In this document: one piece after another, positions 16,922 through 27,186 of the stretch | Layout: each line of letters begins with the position of its first letter | How positions within the stretch are numbered: position 1 is the first letter of the stretch | DNA from: Marinoscillum luteum | GTDB lineage: Bacteria; Bacteroidota; Bacteroidia; Cytophagales; Cyclobacteriaceae | NCBI RefSeq assembly: GCF_044005705.1 | Contig: NZ_JBIPKE010000015.1 | Span: 434,001-498,000 of the forward strand | Direction of reading: 5' to 3' | DNA: 64,000 bases | Position numbers and translations under genes: made by a program | Notes under the pieces: generated by a model | Database searches by the model: none | What the model was told of the DNA's origin: nothing | The model's input: only the letters and a program-made list of their open reading frames with translations

Positions 16922-19900
16922 ATGGTAAATAAAGGACTGTATACCAAAGAGTTGGAGCATGATTCTTGTGGTGTGGGGTGTGTTGCAGACATCAACAACA
17001 GAGAATCACACAAAAATGTGAAGGATGCGCTGACCATGCTAAAGAACATGGAGCACAGGGGTGCAACCGGTAGTGATGAAAATACAGGAGATGGAGCTGG
17101 TATTTTAGTTCAGATTCCACACGCCTTTTTCAAAAAGGAACTAGAGAATTTCGGCATCACCCTACCCTCAAAAGGATCTTATGGTGTGGGCATGATCTTC
17201 TTCCCTAAAAACTATCAGGTAAGGGAAAAATGTCGGCAAGTATTTAACAAATGCCTCAAGGACCTTGGTCTTAACCTCATAGGATACAGACTTGTGCCGG
17301 TGGACTCTCAGGTGCCCGGACATGAATCCAAAGCAGCCGAACCATACGTAGAGCAAATTTTTATTGGCATCAACGAAAAACTCACGGAAGAAGAACTCGA
17401 AAGAAAACTTTTTGTGCTGAGTAACTACGCCACCCACGAAATCAAAAATCAGGTTGAAGGACAGAATGGTGACTTCTATGTGTGTAGCTTGTCAGCCCAC
17501 ACTGTGATATACAAAGGTCAGTTGAAGACCGACCAGCTGGAAGATTACTACCATGATCTGACCAACAAGGATTTTAAAAGCGTTTTTGCTATCGTGCATT
17601 CACGCTTCTCCACCAACACCTTCCCAAACTGGAAGCTTGCCCAGCCTTTCAGATACCTGGCCCACAATGGCGAAATCAACACCATACGTGGTAACGTGAA
17701 TAAAATGAAATCGAAGGAAGCGAATATGTCTTCCCCTCTTTTCACCGAAAAGGAACTGCAGTGGCTTCTTCCTGTGACCGATCCTGCTAATTCGGATTCG
17801 GCCAATCTGGACGCACTTATAGAGCTACTCGTGCTTGGTGGACGCAGCCTACCTCACGTCATGATGATGCTCGTGCCAGAAGCATGGCAGGACAACTCGC
17901 AAATGGAGGTAATGAAGAAGGCCTTCTACAAGTACCATGCATCCATCATGGAGCCCTGGGATGGACCAGCCGCCTTGTTTTTTACCAACGGAAAGCAACT
18001 CGGTGCCACTCTGGACAGAAATGGATTGCGCCCGGTTCGCTACTGTGTTACCAAAGACAACAGGCTTATCATGGCTTCAGAAACCGGGGCCATTCCGGTG
18101 AAGCCCGAAAATGTATTGGAAAACGGTCGTTTACAGCCAGGAAAAATGCTTTGGCTGGATCTTCCCAACAAAAAGCTCTTCTACGATGAAGAAATCAAAA
18201 ATGAGGTAGTCAAAGACAAGCCCTATTTTGATTGGATCAAGAAGGAAAGAATCAAACTCAGACTCCTACCGGATCCTGAGATAAAAGAGGAAAAAATCGA
18301 AAAAGAACTTCTGAGAAAGCAGCTGAAAGCCTACGGCTATACTCAGGAAGATGTAAAACTGACGGTAGGCCCACTGGCAGAGCTGGGAAAAGAGCCGCTG
18401 GGCTCCATGGGAGCAGATGCTCCTCTGGCCGTATTGTCCAGACAAAGTCAGCACATCTCTAATTACTTCAAGCAGTTTTTTGCTCAGGTAAGTAACCCGC
18501 CAATCGATCCTATCAGAGAAAGACTGGTGATGTCTCTTTATACCCGGGTGGGTGAATCCCTGAATATATTGGATGAGTCTGCACTGCACACCAAGCAAAT
18601 TCACATTTCGCAACCAGTACTTTCACGAGCTGATTTCCAAAAGCTGATTAGTCAAAAGGAAATAGGATTTGACTATGGCAGCATCGATGGCACTTACGAT
18701 CCTTCTGAGATCAATCTGAAAAGCGCACTGGATCGGGTCTGCTCAGAAGCTCAGGCCGAAGTAGAAAAAGGTAAGAAAATCCTCGTTCTCTCCAATCGCA
18801 ACATTAGCGAGACCAGGGTGCCTATTCCGTCACTACTCACTATAGGCGCAGTGCATCAGCACCTGGTGAAAGAAAACATCCGTACAAAGACAGGTCTGAT
18901 CGCAGAGGCCGGCGACATCTGGGAAACTCACCATTTTGCCACCGCTGTAGGTTACGGCGTGAGTGCCGTGTATCCATTCAAAGCTTATGACTGTATTGCA
19001 GACCTTTATGCAGATGGCAAGCTGGATCAGGAAACTTCATTGAATACCTATTATGAAAATTTTGCCCATGGTATAGGCAGTGGTCTCTTGAAGATCCTTT
19101 CCAAAATGGGTATCTCTACCCTCCAGTCTTATCAATCTGCCCAGATTTTTGAGTGTGTGGGATTGGGATCTGAAGTAGTCAACAAATGCTTCAAGGGCAC
19201 CGTCAGCAGATTGGACGGCCTCACCTTTGAGGATCTGGAGAAAGAATGCCTGATCAAACATGCATCTGGATTTGATACAGATAATAAACTACTGGAAGTG
19301 GGAGGATATTTCCAATGGAAAAGAAATGGTGAGGCCCACCTTCTGAATCCGGAAACCATCCATTTGCTACAAAAATCAACCTCTCTTGGAGATTACGAAC
19401 TGTTCAAAAAGTATGCAGCAAGTGTACATAACTATCAGGACAGCACCATCACCCTGAGAAGTTTGTTTGATTTCAAAAAACGAACATCCGTACCACTGGA
19501 GGAAGTAGAGCCCGCCAGTAGTATCATGAAGAGATTTGCTACGGGTGCCATGTCTTTCGGATCCATATCTCACGAAGCACACTCCACATTAGCCATTGCC
19601 ATGAACAGAATTGGTGGCAAAAGTAACAGTGGTGAAGGTGGAGAAGACGAGATTAGGTTTGCTAAAAAGCCCAATGGTGACTGGGAAAGATCTTCGATCA
19701 AGCAGGTAGCGTCCGGTAGGTTTGGAGTGACCAGTAATTACCTGAAGGAAGCGACCGAACTTCAAATAAAAATAGCACAGGGTGCAAAGCCCGGAGAGGG
19801 CGGTCAATTGCCAGGACATAAAGTGGACGAGTGGATTGCCAAAGTGCGACACTCTACACCAGGTGTTGGGCTCATTTCACCCCCACCACACCACGACATC

Positions 19901-21400
19901 TATTCCATAGAAGACCTTAAGCAGCTTATCTATGATCTGAAAAATGCGAATAGACATGCCCGGATTAATGTAAAACTGGTATCAGAAGCAGGTGTCGGGA
20001 CCATAGCTTCCGGTGTGGCTAAGGCCAAAGCAGATGTTATATTGATCTCAGGTGCGGATGGAGGTACTGGTGCCTCACCACTTAGCTCCATCAGACACGC
20101 CGGGCTCCCATGGGAGATTGGGCTGGCCGAAGCGCATCAGACCCTCCTGAGAAATAACCTGAGAAGCCGGGTCGTGTTGCAAACAGATGGTAAGCTTATG
20201 ACAGGACGTGATGTGGCCATTGCAGCATTGTTGGGAGCTGAAGAATTTGGATTTAGCACCACAGCGCTCATTGTTGAGGGTTGTATCATGATGAGAAAAT
20301 GCCACCTCAACACTTGTCCTGTAGGGATCGCCACACAGAAACCTGAGTTGAGAAAGCTATTCACCGGTAACCCGGATCATGTGGTCAACTTCTTTACCTT
20401 CATCACAGAACAGCTCAGAGAAGTGATGGCCGAACTGGGTTTCCGTACCATCAACGAAATGGTAGGTCAATCCAACGTGCTCAAAGTGCGCAGCGATCTT
20501 GATCATTGGAAACTAAAAAACATAGACTTCTCTCCTATCCTGCATCAGGAAAGTGTGCCTGCCTCTTTTGGTAAGCATCACCAAATAGACCAGGATCATG
20601 GACTGGAGAAGGTGCTGGATAGAAAATTGATTCGTGATTACCTCAATAAAGGTGAGAACAACAAAACCTACAAAATCATCAACATCGATCGGTCCGTAGG
20701 CGCCATGCTCTCGCATGAGGTATCCAAGGCATATGGCAGTGCCGGGTTGAAGATGAGTCCAATTAAAATCGGATTCACAGGGTCTGCCGGACAAAGTTTC
20801 GGAGCATTCCTTGCTCCGGGCATTGAGTTTTGTCTGGAAGGTGAATCTAACGACTACCTTGGAAAAGGACTTTCAGGAGGTAAAATCGTAGTAAAGGTGC
20901 CTCAAAAGGCCACATTCAAGCCGGAGAAGAACATCATCATTGGTAACGTAGCGTTCTACGGAGCCACTTCAGGAAAAGCCTACATCCATGGCAACGCCGG
21001 AGAGCGTTTCTGTGTGAGAAACTCAGGTGTAGAGGCTGTAGTGGAAGGTGTAGGTGACCATGGTTGTGAATACATGACCGGAGGAAAAGTAATTATCCTG
21101 GGTGAAACAGGTAAAAACTTCGCCGCCGGAATGAGCGGTGGTATCGCCTACGTTTTAGACACCGATGAAACCTTCCGAGATAAGGTGAACATGGAAATGG
21201 TAGGCCTGGAACAACCCGGAAGTGATGATTTGGCCTACCTCAAGGAGGAAATTGGAGCACACGTTACCAATACAGGTAGCCAGCATGCCGCCAATATCCT
21301 CGACGACTGGGATCACATGCAGCAGTACTTCGTCAAAGTGATGCCACACGATTTAAAAAGAGTTTTAGAAGAGAATAAAATACAAGAAAAAGTAGCATAA
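16922..21400 (+). CDS. gltB: Glutamate synthase, large subunit
   Basis: 1492 aa, normal for the bacterial alpha subunit. It makes two glutamates from glutamine and 2-oxoglutarate. A short propeptide precedes the N-terminal nucleophile C16 (HDSCGVGCVAD), so it is self-processed. Order: glutaminase domain (about 16-430), central domain, FMN-binding synthase domain with GAMSFGSISHEAH and ISGADGGTGASPLSS, the 3Fe-4S motif CIMMRKCHLNTC, and a C-terminal beta-helix GXGXG domain (ATSGKAYIHGNAGERF, EYMTGGKVIILGETG). The last base of its stop codon is the first base of the gltD start, so the two subunits are translationally coupled. Confidence 0.98.
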   Translation: MVNKGLYTKELEHDSCGVGCVADINNRESHKNVKDALTMLKNMEHRGATGSDENTGDGAGILVQIPHAFFKKELENFGITLPSKGSYGVGMIFFPKNYQVREKCRQVFNKCLKDLGLNLIGYRLVPVDSQVPGHESKAAEPYVEQIFIGINEKLTEEELERKLFVLSNYATHEIKNQVEGQNGDFYVCSLSAHTVIYKGQLKTDQLEDYYHDLTNKDFKSVFAIVHSRFSTNTFPNWKLAQPFRYLAHNGEINTIRGNVNKMKSKEANMSSPLFTEKELQWLLPVTDPANSDSANLDALIELLVLGGRSLPHVMMMLVPEAWQDNSQMEVMKKAFYKYHASIMEPWDGPAALFFTNGKQLGATLDRNGLRPVRYCVTKDNRLIMASETGAIPVKPENVLENGRLQPGKMLWLDLPNKKLFYDEEIKNEVVKDKPYFDWIKKERIKLRLLPDPEIKEEKIEKELLRKQLKAYGYTQEDVKLTVGPLAELGKEPLGSMGADAPLAVLSRQSQHISNYFKQFFAQVSNPPIDPIRERLVMSLYTRVGESLNILDESALHTKQIHISQPVLSRADFQKLISQKEIGFDYGSIDGTYDPSEINLKSALDRVCSEAQAEVEKGKKILVLSNRNISETRVPIPSLLTIGAVHQHLVKENIRTKTGLIAEAGDIWETHHFATAVGYGVSAVYPFKAYDCIADLYADGKLDQETSLNTYYENFAHGIGSGLLKILSKMGISTLQSYQSAQIFECVGLGSEVVNKCFKGTVSRLDGLTFEDLEKECLIKHASGFDTDNKLLEVGGYFQWKRNGEAHLLNPETIHLLQKSTSLGDYELFKKYAASVHNYQDSTITLRSLFDFKKRTSVPLEEVEPASSIMKRFATGAMSFGSISHEAHSTLAIAMNRIGGKSNSGEGGEDEIRFAKKPNGDWERSSIKQVASGRFGVTSNYLKEATELQIKIAQGAKPGEGGQLPGHKVDEWIAKVRHSTPGVGLISPPPHHDIYSIEDLKQLIYDLKNANRHARINVKLVSEAGVGTIASGVAKAKADVILISGADGGTGASPLSSIRHAGLPWEIGLAEAHQTLLRNNLRSRVVLQTDGKLMTGRDVAIAALLGAEEFGFSTTALIVEGCIMMRKCHLNTCPVGIATQKPELRKLFTGNPDHVVNFFTFITEQLREVMAELGFRTINEMVGQSNVLKVRSDLDHWKLKNIDFSPILHQESVPASFGKHHQIDQDHGLEKVLDRKLIRDYLNKGENNKTYKIINIDRSVGAMLSHEVSKAYGSAGLKMSPIKIGFTGSAGQSFGAFLAPGIEFCLEGESNDYLGKGLSGGKIVVKVPQKATFKPEKNIIIGNVAFYGATSGKAYIHGNAGERFCVRNSGVEAVVEGVGDHGCEYMTGGKVIILGETGKNFAAGMSGGIAYVLDTDETFRDKVNMEMVGLEQPGSDDLAYLKEEIGAHVTNTGSQHAANILDDWDHMQQYFVKVMPHDLKRVLEENKIQEKVA

Positions 21401-22875
21401 TGGGAGCAGTAGACGGATTTTTAAAATACAACAGAGAACTTCCTGAAGTAAGGGACCCGAAGAGCAGGATTGCAGATTACAACGAAATCTATGTTCCATT
21501 CGCAGAGGAGAAAACCAACAAACAGGCCGCCCGATGTATGGACTGTGGAATTCCCTTTTGTCATAATGGCTGTCCACTGGGCAACCACATTCCTGACTTC
21601 AATGATGCTGTTTTCAACAAGGATTGGGAGACTGCTTTTAAGATTCTTTCATCGACAAACAATTTCCCGGAATTCACCGGACGCATCTGTCCTGCTCCAT
21701 GCGAAGGCTCTTGCGTTTTGGGGATTAACAAGGATCCTGTAGCGATCGAATTGATCGAAAAATCTATTGCGGAAGAAGCCTTTGAACGAGGGCTGGTAAA
21801 AGCCAATCCTCCTAAAACAAGAACTGGGAAATCCGTAGCGGTAATAGGATCAGGACCGGCGGGACTGGCAGCGGCTACACAACTAAATCAGGCAGGTCAC
21901 AATGTGACAGTGTTTGAAAGAGCTGATCAGATCGGTGGGCTCCTGCGATATGGTATTCCGGATTTTAAGCTGGAAAAATGGACCATCGACAGAAGGCTCA
22001 AAGTAATGGAAGAGGAAGGAATCACATTCAAAACCAACGCCAATATAGGAGTCAACATTCCTGTGAGCGAATTGGAAGAGAAGTTTAACGCCATTGTGCT
22101 TTGTGGCGGCTCTACAGTACCGAGAGATTTACCTCTCCCCGGTCGCAGCCTGAAAGGCATTCATTTCGCAATGGATTTCCTGAGTCAGCAAAATAAGCGT
22201 GTTTCCAATAGAGAAAATGTTCTGATCAACCACCAGGGAGTAGATACCAAAGAGGACATTTTCGCCACAGGAAAAAATGTAATCGTGATCGGTGGTGGTG
22301 ACACTGGATCTGACTGTGTGGGTACCTCCAACCGACACAAAGCAAAATCAGTCACTCAGATAGAGCTCCTATCCAAGCCACCTGAATCCAGAACCCAGCT
22401 CAACCCGTGGCCTGAGTGGCCAATGACCCTCAAAACCTCATCTTCGCATGATGAAGGATGCGAGCGGGCCTGGGCCATCCTCACCAAGGAATTTATTGGG
22501 AATGACAAAGGGGAACTCACCGGCCTGAGACTGGTGGACATCAACTGGGGAAAGAATGGCATGGAAGAAGTTCCGGGCACCGACAGGGTGATCCCATGTG
22601 AACTGGCGCTTCTGGCCGCAGGGTTTGTGCATCCTCAGAAAGAGGGAATGATCGAACAACTGGGGCTCGAGCTTGATGAAAGAGGAAACGTAAGAGCTGA
22701 AAATTATGCCACCAGCAAGAGTGGCGTGTTTACAGCCGGTGATATGCGCAGAGGCCAATCTTTGGTGGTCTGGGCTATCTCTGAAGGCAGAGAGGCTGCC
22801 CGTGCAGTAGATGAATTTCTGGAAGGAGCTTCTAAGCTGCCTTCAAAGTCAAAATCATTCTATCAGTTAGCCTAG
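21400..22875 (+). CDS. gltD: Glutamate synthase, small subunit
   Basis: 491 aa, normal for the beta subunit, which takes electrons from NAD(P)H and feeds them to GltB. The N-terminal cysteines RCMDCGIPFCHNGCPLGN and CPAPCEGSCVLG bind 4Fe-4S clusters. The FAD fold starts at GSGPAGLAAATQL (about 149), the NAD(P)H fold at VIGGGDTGSDCVGT (about 294), and TAGDMRRGQSLVVWAISEGR is the second FAD motif. The 3' end overlaps a small gene on the opposite strand by nine bases. Confidence 0.98.
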   Translation: MGAVDGFLKYNRELPEVRDPKSRIADYNEIYVPFAEEKTNKQAARCMDCGIPFCHNGCPLGNHIPDFNDAVFNKDWETAFKILSSTNNFPEFTGRICPAPCEGSCVLGINKDPVAIELIEKSIAEEAFERGLVKANPPKTRTGKSVAVIGSGPAGLAAATQLNQAGHNVTVFERADQIGGLLRYGIPDFKLEKWTIDRRLKVMEEEGITFKTNANIGVNIPVSELEEKFNAIVLCGGSTVPRDLPLPGRSLKGIHFAMDFLSQQNKRVSNRENVLINHQGVDTKEDIFATGKNVIVIGGGDTGSDCVGTSNRHKAKSVTQIELLSKPPESRTQLNPWPEWPMTLKTSSSHDEGCERAWAILTKEFIGNDKGELTGLRLVDINWGKNGMEEVPGTDRVIPCELALLAAGFVHPQKEGMIEQLGLELDERGNVRAENYATSKSGVFTAGDMRRGQSLVVWAISEGREAARAVDEFLEGASKLPSKSKSFYQLA

Positions 22876-23073
22876 ATCTCTGATCTCAAAATCATCACCC
22901 TTGCCGTATCTGGTGATCTCTGACATCAGATACAATTCCAGGGTATTGACATCTTTAAGTTTGAAATCCTGGGGGGATAAAACCTCCAGGATTTCAAATT
23001 CATACTTGTCGCCATAATTTACCAGCCAATACCGCTTTCCTGCCCTCAAACTACTATAGCTTAATCCCTTCAT
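22867..23073 (-). CDS. Small conserved-looking protein of unknown function
   Basis: 68 aa with balanced composition: MKGLSYSSLRAGKRYWLVNY, then FEILEVLSPQDFKLKD, then LMSEITRYGKGDDFEIRDL. The alternating pattern suggests a small beta-barrel fold of the SH3/Tudor kind. There is no signal peptide or membrane segment. It converges on gltD and overlaps its last nine bases. The protein-like composition and clean start support a real gene. I do not recognise a named family. Confidence 0.65.
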   Translation of the reverse strand: MKGLSYSSLRAGKRYWLVNYGDKYEFEILEVLSPQDFKLKDVNTLELYLMSEITRYGKGDDFEIRDLG

Positions 23074-23185
23074 ATTGTATTCTCAGGGGGATGTGAAATC
23101 CTTAAGCGAAATTATCTACACTAAATTTCAATCCAAGCCAAAAAAGCATTAAAATTGGATGTTGATAACCTAACCGACATATAAA

Positions 23186-24091
23186 ATGAAAATTTCGATT
23201 CGATACGCTTTCACTCTACTCATAGGATCTGCATTCGCTTTGGCCCTGGTAGGCTGTGGTGGCAGCTCCAACGAAAAGTCTGCCAAGGAGGCCGCATTTG
23301 AGGAAGCAGAGAAGAAAATATCTTCCGACCTGGATCAGGTCATACATGACCTCCCCTCACCTACAGAAGTTCCTTATATGCTCCAGGCTACAGGTTCGGA
23401 CTTTAATGGTACGCTTATCAATGGACTGGAAAACCTCTCCAAATATGAGACAAGTGAAGAGGAAGCTAGTCTCAATCTGGGAGTGTACGCCACGGATATG
23501 GGCTACCTACTTTCCTATGAGAAGGTGTCAGAGTCCAGACAATATATGGAGGCATGTCAGAAGCTGGCAGAAACCTTAGGTGTCGCTTCAGTATTTGATG
23601 TGAAGACTATGGAAGAATTTCAGGGTAACCTGAACAACCCAGATTCCCTAAGCAAAATCCTAAGCCGTGCCATTGTAGAAGCTGAAACCAGACTGGAAAG
23701 CTCTGACAGAGTATCTGTAGCGGCGCTCATCCTTACAGGTAGCTTCTTAGAAGGCCTTTACCTGGCAGTGAAGGTTATTGAGACCTACCCTTCAGACGTG
23801 CTTGATGAAACCAATAGAAACCTTATTCTGGAGCCATTGGTAAAAGTGGTTCTCGATCAGAAAAAACCTTTGCTGGATGTGATTGCCATGCTCAAGGATC
23901 TGCCTCAGAATGATGCCATTGCTAAAATGATCACTGAACTCAGTATACTCCGAATCCTATATGACGGAGATTTGGCTGACATACAGGCCAAAATTGCATC
24001 TAATGAAGGTAATTTCATTCTCACCCAGGACATGTTGATTGATATTACTACCGAAGTAAAAAGAGTAAGGAACGATATTGTAGCCTTCTAA
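23186..24091 (+). CDS. Lipoprotein of unknown function, helical
   Basis: 301 aa. A signal peptide ends at the lipobox ALVGCGG (cysteine about residue 24), so it is lipid-anchored. The body is almost all alpha-helical with long amphipathic stretches (EKKISSDLDQVIHDLPSPTE, ISRAIVEAETRLESSDRVSV, ITTEVKRVRNDIVAF), and the motif NLGVYATDMGYLLSYEK is well kept in character. I recognise no domain. It has its own strong terminator and precedes an ABC transporter gene, but the terminator suggests separate transcription. Confidence 0.82.
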   Translation: MKISIRYAFTLLIGSAFALALVGCGGSSNEKSAKEAAFEEAEKKISSDLDQVIHDLPSPTEVPYMLQATGSDFNGTLINGLENLSKYETSEEEASLNLGVYATDMGYLLSYEKVSESRQYMEACQKLAETLGVASVFDVKTMEEFQGNLNNPDSLSKILSRAIVEAETRLESSDRVSVAALILTGSFLEGLYLAVKVIETYPSDVLDETNRNLILEPLVKVVLDQKKPLLDVIAMLKDLPQNDAIAKMITELSILRILYDGDLADIQAKIASNEGNFILTQDMLIDITTEVKRVRNDIVAF

Positions 24092-24122
24092 AAAATTAGC
24101 TAAAACATTACCTAACCTGAAG

Positions 24123-24150
24123 AAAAAGCATTGGGATCCCAATGCTTTTT
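24123..24150. terminator. Perfect 28-base palindromic terminator
   Basis: AAAAAGCATTGGGA is directly followed by its exact reverse complement, ending in a T run. It can terminate in both directions and separates the lipoprotein gene from the ABC transporter gene. Confidence 0.88.
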
Positions 24151-24184
24151 GTATTTTTAGGCATTCCTTCAAATCACACGCCCT

Positions 24185-27181
24185 ATGAGTGAAGAGATTC
24201 TCAATGCCATACTCCAACTGCTTGCTATTGTAGCCAGAGAAGATGATGTTACATCTGCTGAGAAAGCTTCCGTTGAAAACTTTCTGGTCAGCAAGCTGAC
24301 CGCTGAACGTGCAAAAAAATACCTGCTTTTCTTCGATGAGCTAACTAAGAAGCAGCACTATTCAGGCAGTGACGAAACTCAAATAGCGGAGATCTGTGCC
24401 AAAATCAATAAAGAACAAACCGCTCAGCAGAAGATCATCATCATCCTTGATTTGATTATTCTTATTGCTGCGGACGGCAAAGTCTCCAACAGAGAAAGAG
24501 AACTCCTGTACCTGATCTCTGAAAGCATCAACATTTCAAAACCCATCACAGATCTGATCAAAGCTTTTGTGATTTTTCAGGAGCGAAGCAAGATCAGCTC
24601 CAGACATGTACTGATCATTGATGATGGCACCCATGAAGTGCCGGACAAATGCAAGCGCCTGATCCGACAGGGCCTCGATGGATTTATCCTCGTTTTGAGT
24701 GTTCCAGAGATCGACATTTACCTGGCTAAATACATTGGTGAGCGACCTGTAGTCCTGAACGAAGGGCCTATGCGCATCAATCACATCTATAATTTTGCCA
24801 GTGGGAGCGCTATCAAATTTGAAAACGCCGAGCCCATATACCATAGCGAGGTAGTCAATAGTTTCAGATCCATCGCATCTGACCATCACCTTACCTTTGC
24901 GGCCAGAGAAGTCACCTTTAAGTTTAAAAATGGAAAAGTTGGCCTACGTAACATTAACATTGAAGAGGAATCAGGAAGGCTGATAGCGCTGATGGGTGGA
25001 AGTGGTGCAGGAAAGTCCACCCTGCTGAATGTACTCAACGGCAATGAGCGCCCCTCTGAGGGTACCGTGCGCATTAATGGCGTGGATATTCACAAAAACA
25101 GACGTAAAATAGAGGGCGTAATAGGATACGTACCACAGGACGACCTGTTGATCGAGGAGCTCTCGGTCTTTGATAACCTCTACTATGCGGCTAAGCTGTG
25201 TTTCAAAAGACTCAATGAAGAAGAGTTACAACAATTAGTCAACAAGACACTTGAGTCCCTCGGACTATACGAAACCCGCAAACTACGGGTGGGCTCACCC
25301 TTGGACAAGACCATTTCCGGTGGACAGAGAAAGCGCCTGAATATAGGTCTGGAATTACTTAGAGAGCCTTCTGTACTCTTTGTTGACGAACCTACCAGCG
25401 GGCTTTCCTCCAGAGACTCTGAGAATATCATGGATCTGCTCAAAGAGCTTTCCCTCAAAGGAAAAATGATCTTTGTGGTGATCCACCAGCCCTCAGAGGA
25501 CATCTTCAAAATGTTCGACAAACTGATTGTGCTCGATGTTGGTGGCTATCAGGTCTACTACGGCAACCCCATTGATGGCATTGCCTACTTCAAGGATATT
25601 GTGAAGATGGTGGATCAATCAAAAGCTGCCAACCCTGAGCAAATCTTCAACATCATTGAAACCAAGGTGGTCAATGAGTTTGGAAACTTCACGAAAGAAA
25701 GAAAAATCACCCCCTACCAGTGGTATCAGTACTTCAAGGAGCGAATAAATATCCCCCCTGTAGAGGAAACTCCCGTGATCCCGCACAAAACACTGGATAT
25801 TCCCAACAAATTCAAGCAGCTAAGAATATTCTCCATTCGGGATTTCAAATCAAAGCTGAGCAATACGCAGTACCTCACAATCAACCTTTTGGAAGCACCG
25901 GTTCTGGCTCTTTTGCTCGCTTTCATCGTCAGATATCTACCTGAGGACACTTCCTTTTATCAGTTCAGAGAAAATCTCAACATTCCTGTCTTCTTTTTCA
26001 TGAGTGTGATTGTCTCACTTTTTATGGGGCTCACAGTCAGTGCTGAGGAAATCATCAAAGATCGGAAAATACTGAAACGGGAAGCTTTTCTCAACCTTAG
26101 CAGGTCCAGCTATCTTGTTTCCAAGCTTATCATTCTCTTTGGCATCTCGGCCTTTCAGACAATGACCTACACCCTTATCGGCAACTGGATTCTGGGCATA
26201 CAGGGCATGTTTTTCCCTTTTTGGTTGGTCCTTTTCTCCATATCGTGTTTTGCCAATGTACTGGGACTCAATGTCTCTTCGGCTTTTAAGTCAGCCATAA
26301 CCGTCTATATTCTCATCCCATTGCTGGTCATTCCCCAGCTCATTCTCAGCGGTGTGGTGGTCAATTTCGACAAACTCAACCCCGCTATCACTACAGAGGA
26401 TAAAGTGCCGATGATAGGGGAAATCATGGCTTCACGATGGGCCTTCGAGGCAATGGCAGTACATCAGTTCAAGGAGAACGAATATGAAAAGTACTTTTAT
26501 GAGGATGACAAAGTCATGGCTCAATCAGAATTCAAGACCGCTTATTTATTTCCCAGAATAGAAGAAGACCTCAAACAAATCCATCACAACATGGGAGCAG
26601 CCAGTGAGGCGGAAAAAGAGGAATATGCGTACCAACTCAAAACCATCCAAAACGAACTTAAAAAAGAGCTCTCCGAAATCGGTTATGATAAGTTTCCCGA
26701 AGTAGATCAACTCACTGTAGATCAATGGAGTGAGTCTCTTTTTCATGAGACGATGGTTTTTGTAGAGAAGCTGATCAAGTATTATAACCTGCAGTACAAG
26801 GATGCCAATTCAAGCAAACAGGCGCTTTTGGCTGATCTCAACTCTACTCCGGAAAAACAAGCACGTTTTGAAAGTTTGAAAAATGAAAATGCCAATGTAG
26901 CCGTCGGGGTGATGGTCAAGAACATTACCACGGAACATCGCATATTGGAGCATAAAAATCATTACATTCAAAAGCTCTACCCTATTTACAACGATCCGTC
27001 ATTTCCGGATCATCCCCTCGACTTCAGGGCACAGTTTTATCAGCCTACCAAACATTTTGGTGGTTTGTGGATAGACACTCTTATCTTCAATGTCATCATC
27101 ATATGGATGATGAGTCTTGGGTTGTTTGTTACGCTGTATTTTGATTGGTTTAGGAGAATCATTGCGTTCATTAGTAGATAA
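24185..27181 (+). CDS. TerB-like domain fused to ABC ATPase and ABC-2 permease (ABCG-like half transporter)
   Basis: 998 aa single-chain transporter. The first 135 residues are all-helical with IAADGKVSNRERELLYLIS, typical of TerB-like domains. A linker domain follows (about 140-235). The ABC ATPase has Walker A GGSGAGKST (271-279), a Q-loop PQDD, the signature ISGGQRKRLNIG and Walker B VLFVDEPTSGLS, all intact. The C-terminal half has about six membrane helices (from LLEAPVLALLLAFIVRYL) with a large soluble insert between the last two (about 755-970). The domain order resembles eukaryotic ABCG proteins. Substrate is unknown. It is followed six bases later by a YdcF-type gene, probably co-transcribed. 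Confidence 0.9.
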   Translation: MSEEILNAILQLLAIVAREDDVTSAEKASVENFLVSKLTAERAKKYLLFFDELTKKQHYSGSDETQIAEICAKINKEQTAQQKIIIILDLIILIAADGKVSNRERELLYLISESINISKPITDLIKAFVIFQERSKISSRHVLIIDDGTHEVPDKCKRLIRQGLDGFILVLSVPEIDIYLAKYIGERPVVLNEGPMRINHIYNFASGSAIKFENAEPIYHSEVVNSFRSIASDHHLTFAAREVTFKFKNGKVGLRNINIEEESGRLIALMGGSGAGKSTLLNVLNGNERPSEGTVRINGVDIHKNRRKIEGVIGYVPQDDLLIEELSVFDNLYYAAKLCFKRLNEEELQQLVNKTLESLGLYETRKLRVGSPLDKTISGGQRKRLNIGLELLREPSVLFVDEPTSGLSSRDSENIMDLLKELSLKGKMIFVVIHQPSEDIFKMFDKLIVLDVGGYQVYYGNPIDGIAYFKDIVKMVDQSKAANPEQIFNIIETKVVNEFGNFTKERKITPYQWYQYFKERINIPPVEETPVIPHKTLDIPNKFKQLRIFSIRDFKSKLSNTQYLTINLLEAPVLALLLAFIVRYLPEDTSFYQFRENLNIPVFFFMSVIVSLFMGLTVSAEEIIKDRKILKREAFLNLSRSSYLVSKLIILFGISAFQTMTYTLIGNWILGIQGMFFPFWLVLFSISCFANVLGLNVSSAFKSAITVYILIPLLVIPQLILSGVVVNFDKLNPAITTEDKVPMIGEIMASRWAFEAMAVHQFKENEYEKYFYEDDKVMAQSEFKTAYLFPRIEEDLKQIHHNMGAASEAEKEEYAYQLKTIQNELKKELSEIGYDKFPEVDQLTVDQWSESLFHETMVFVEKLIKYYNLQYKDANSSKQALLADLNSTPEKQARFESLKNENANVAVGVMVKNITTEHRILEHKNHYIQKLYPIYNDPSFPDHPLDFRAQFYQPTKHFGGLWIDTLIFNVIIIWMMSLGLFVTLYFDWFRRIIAFISR

Positions 27182-27186
27182 CAGTC

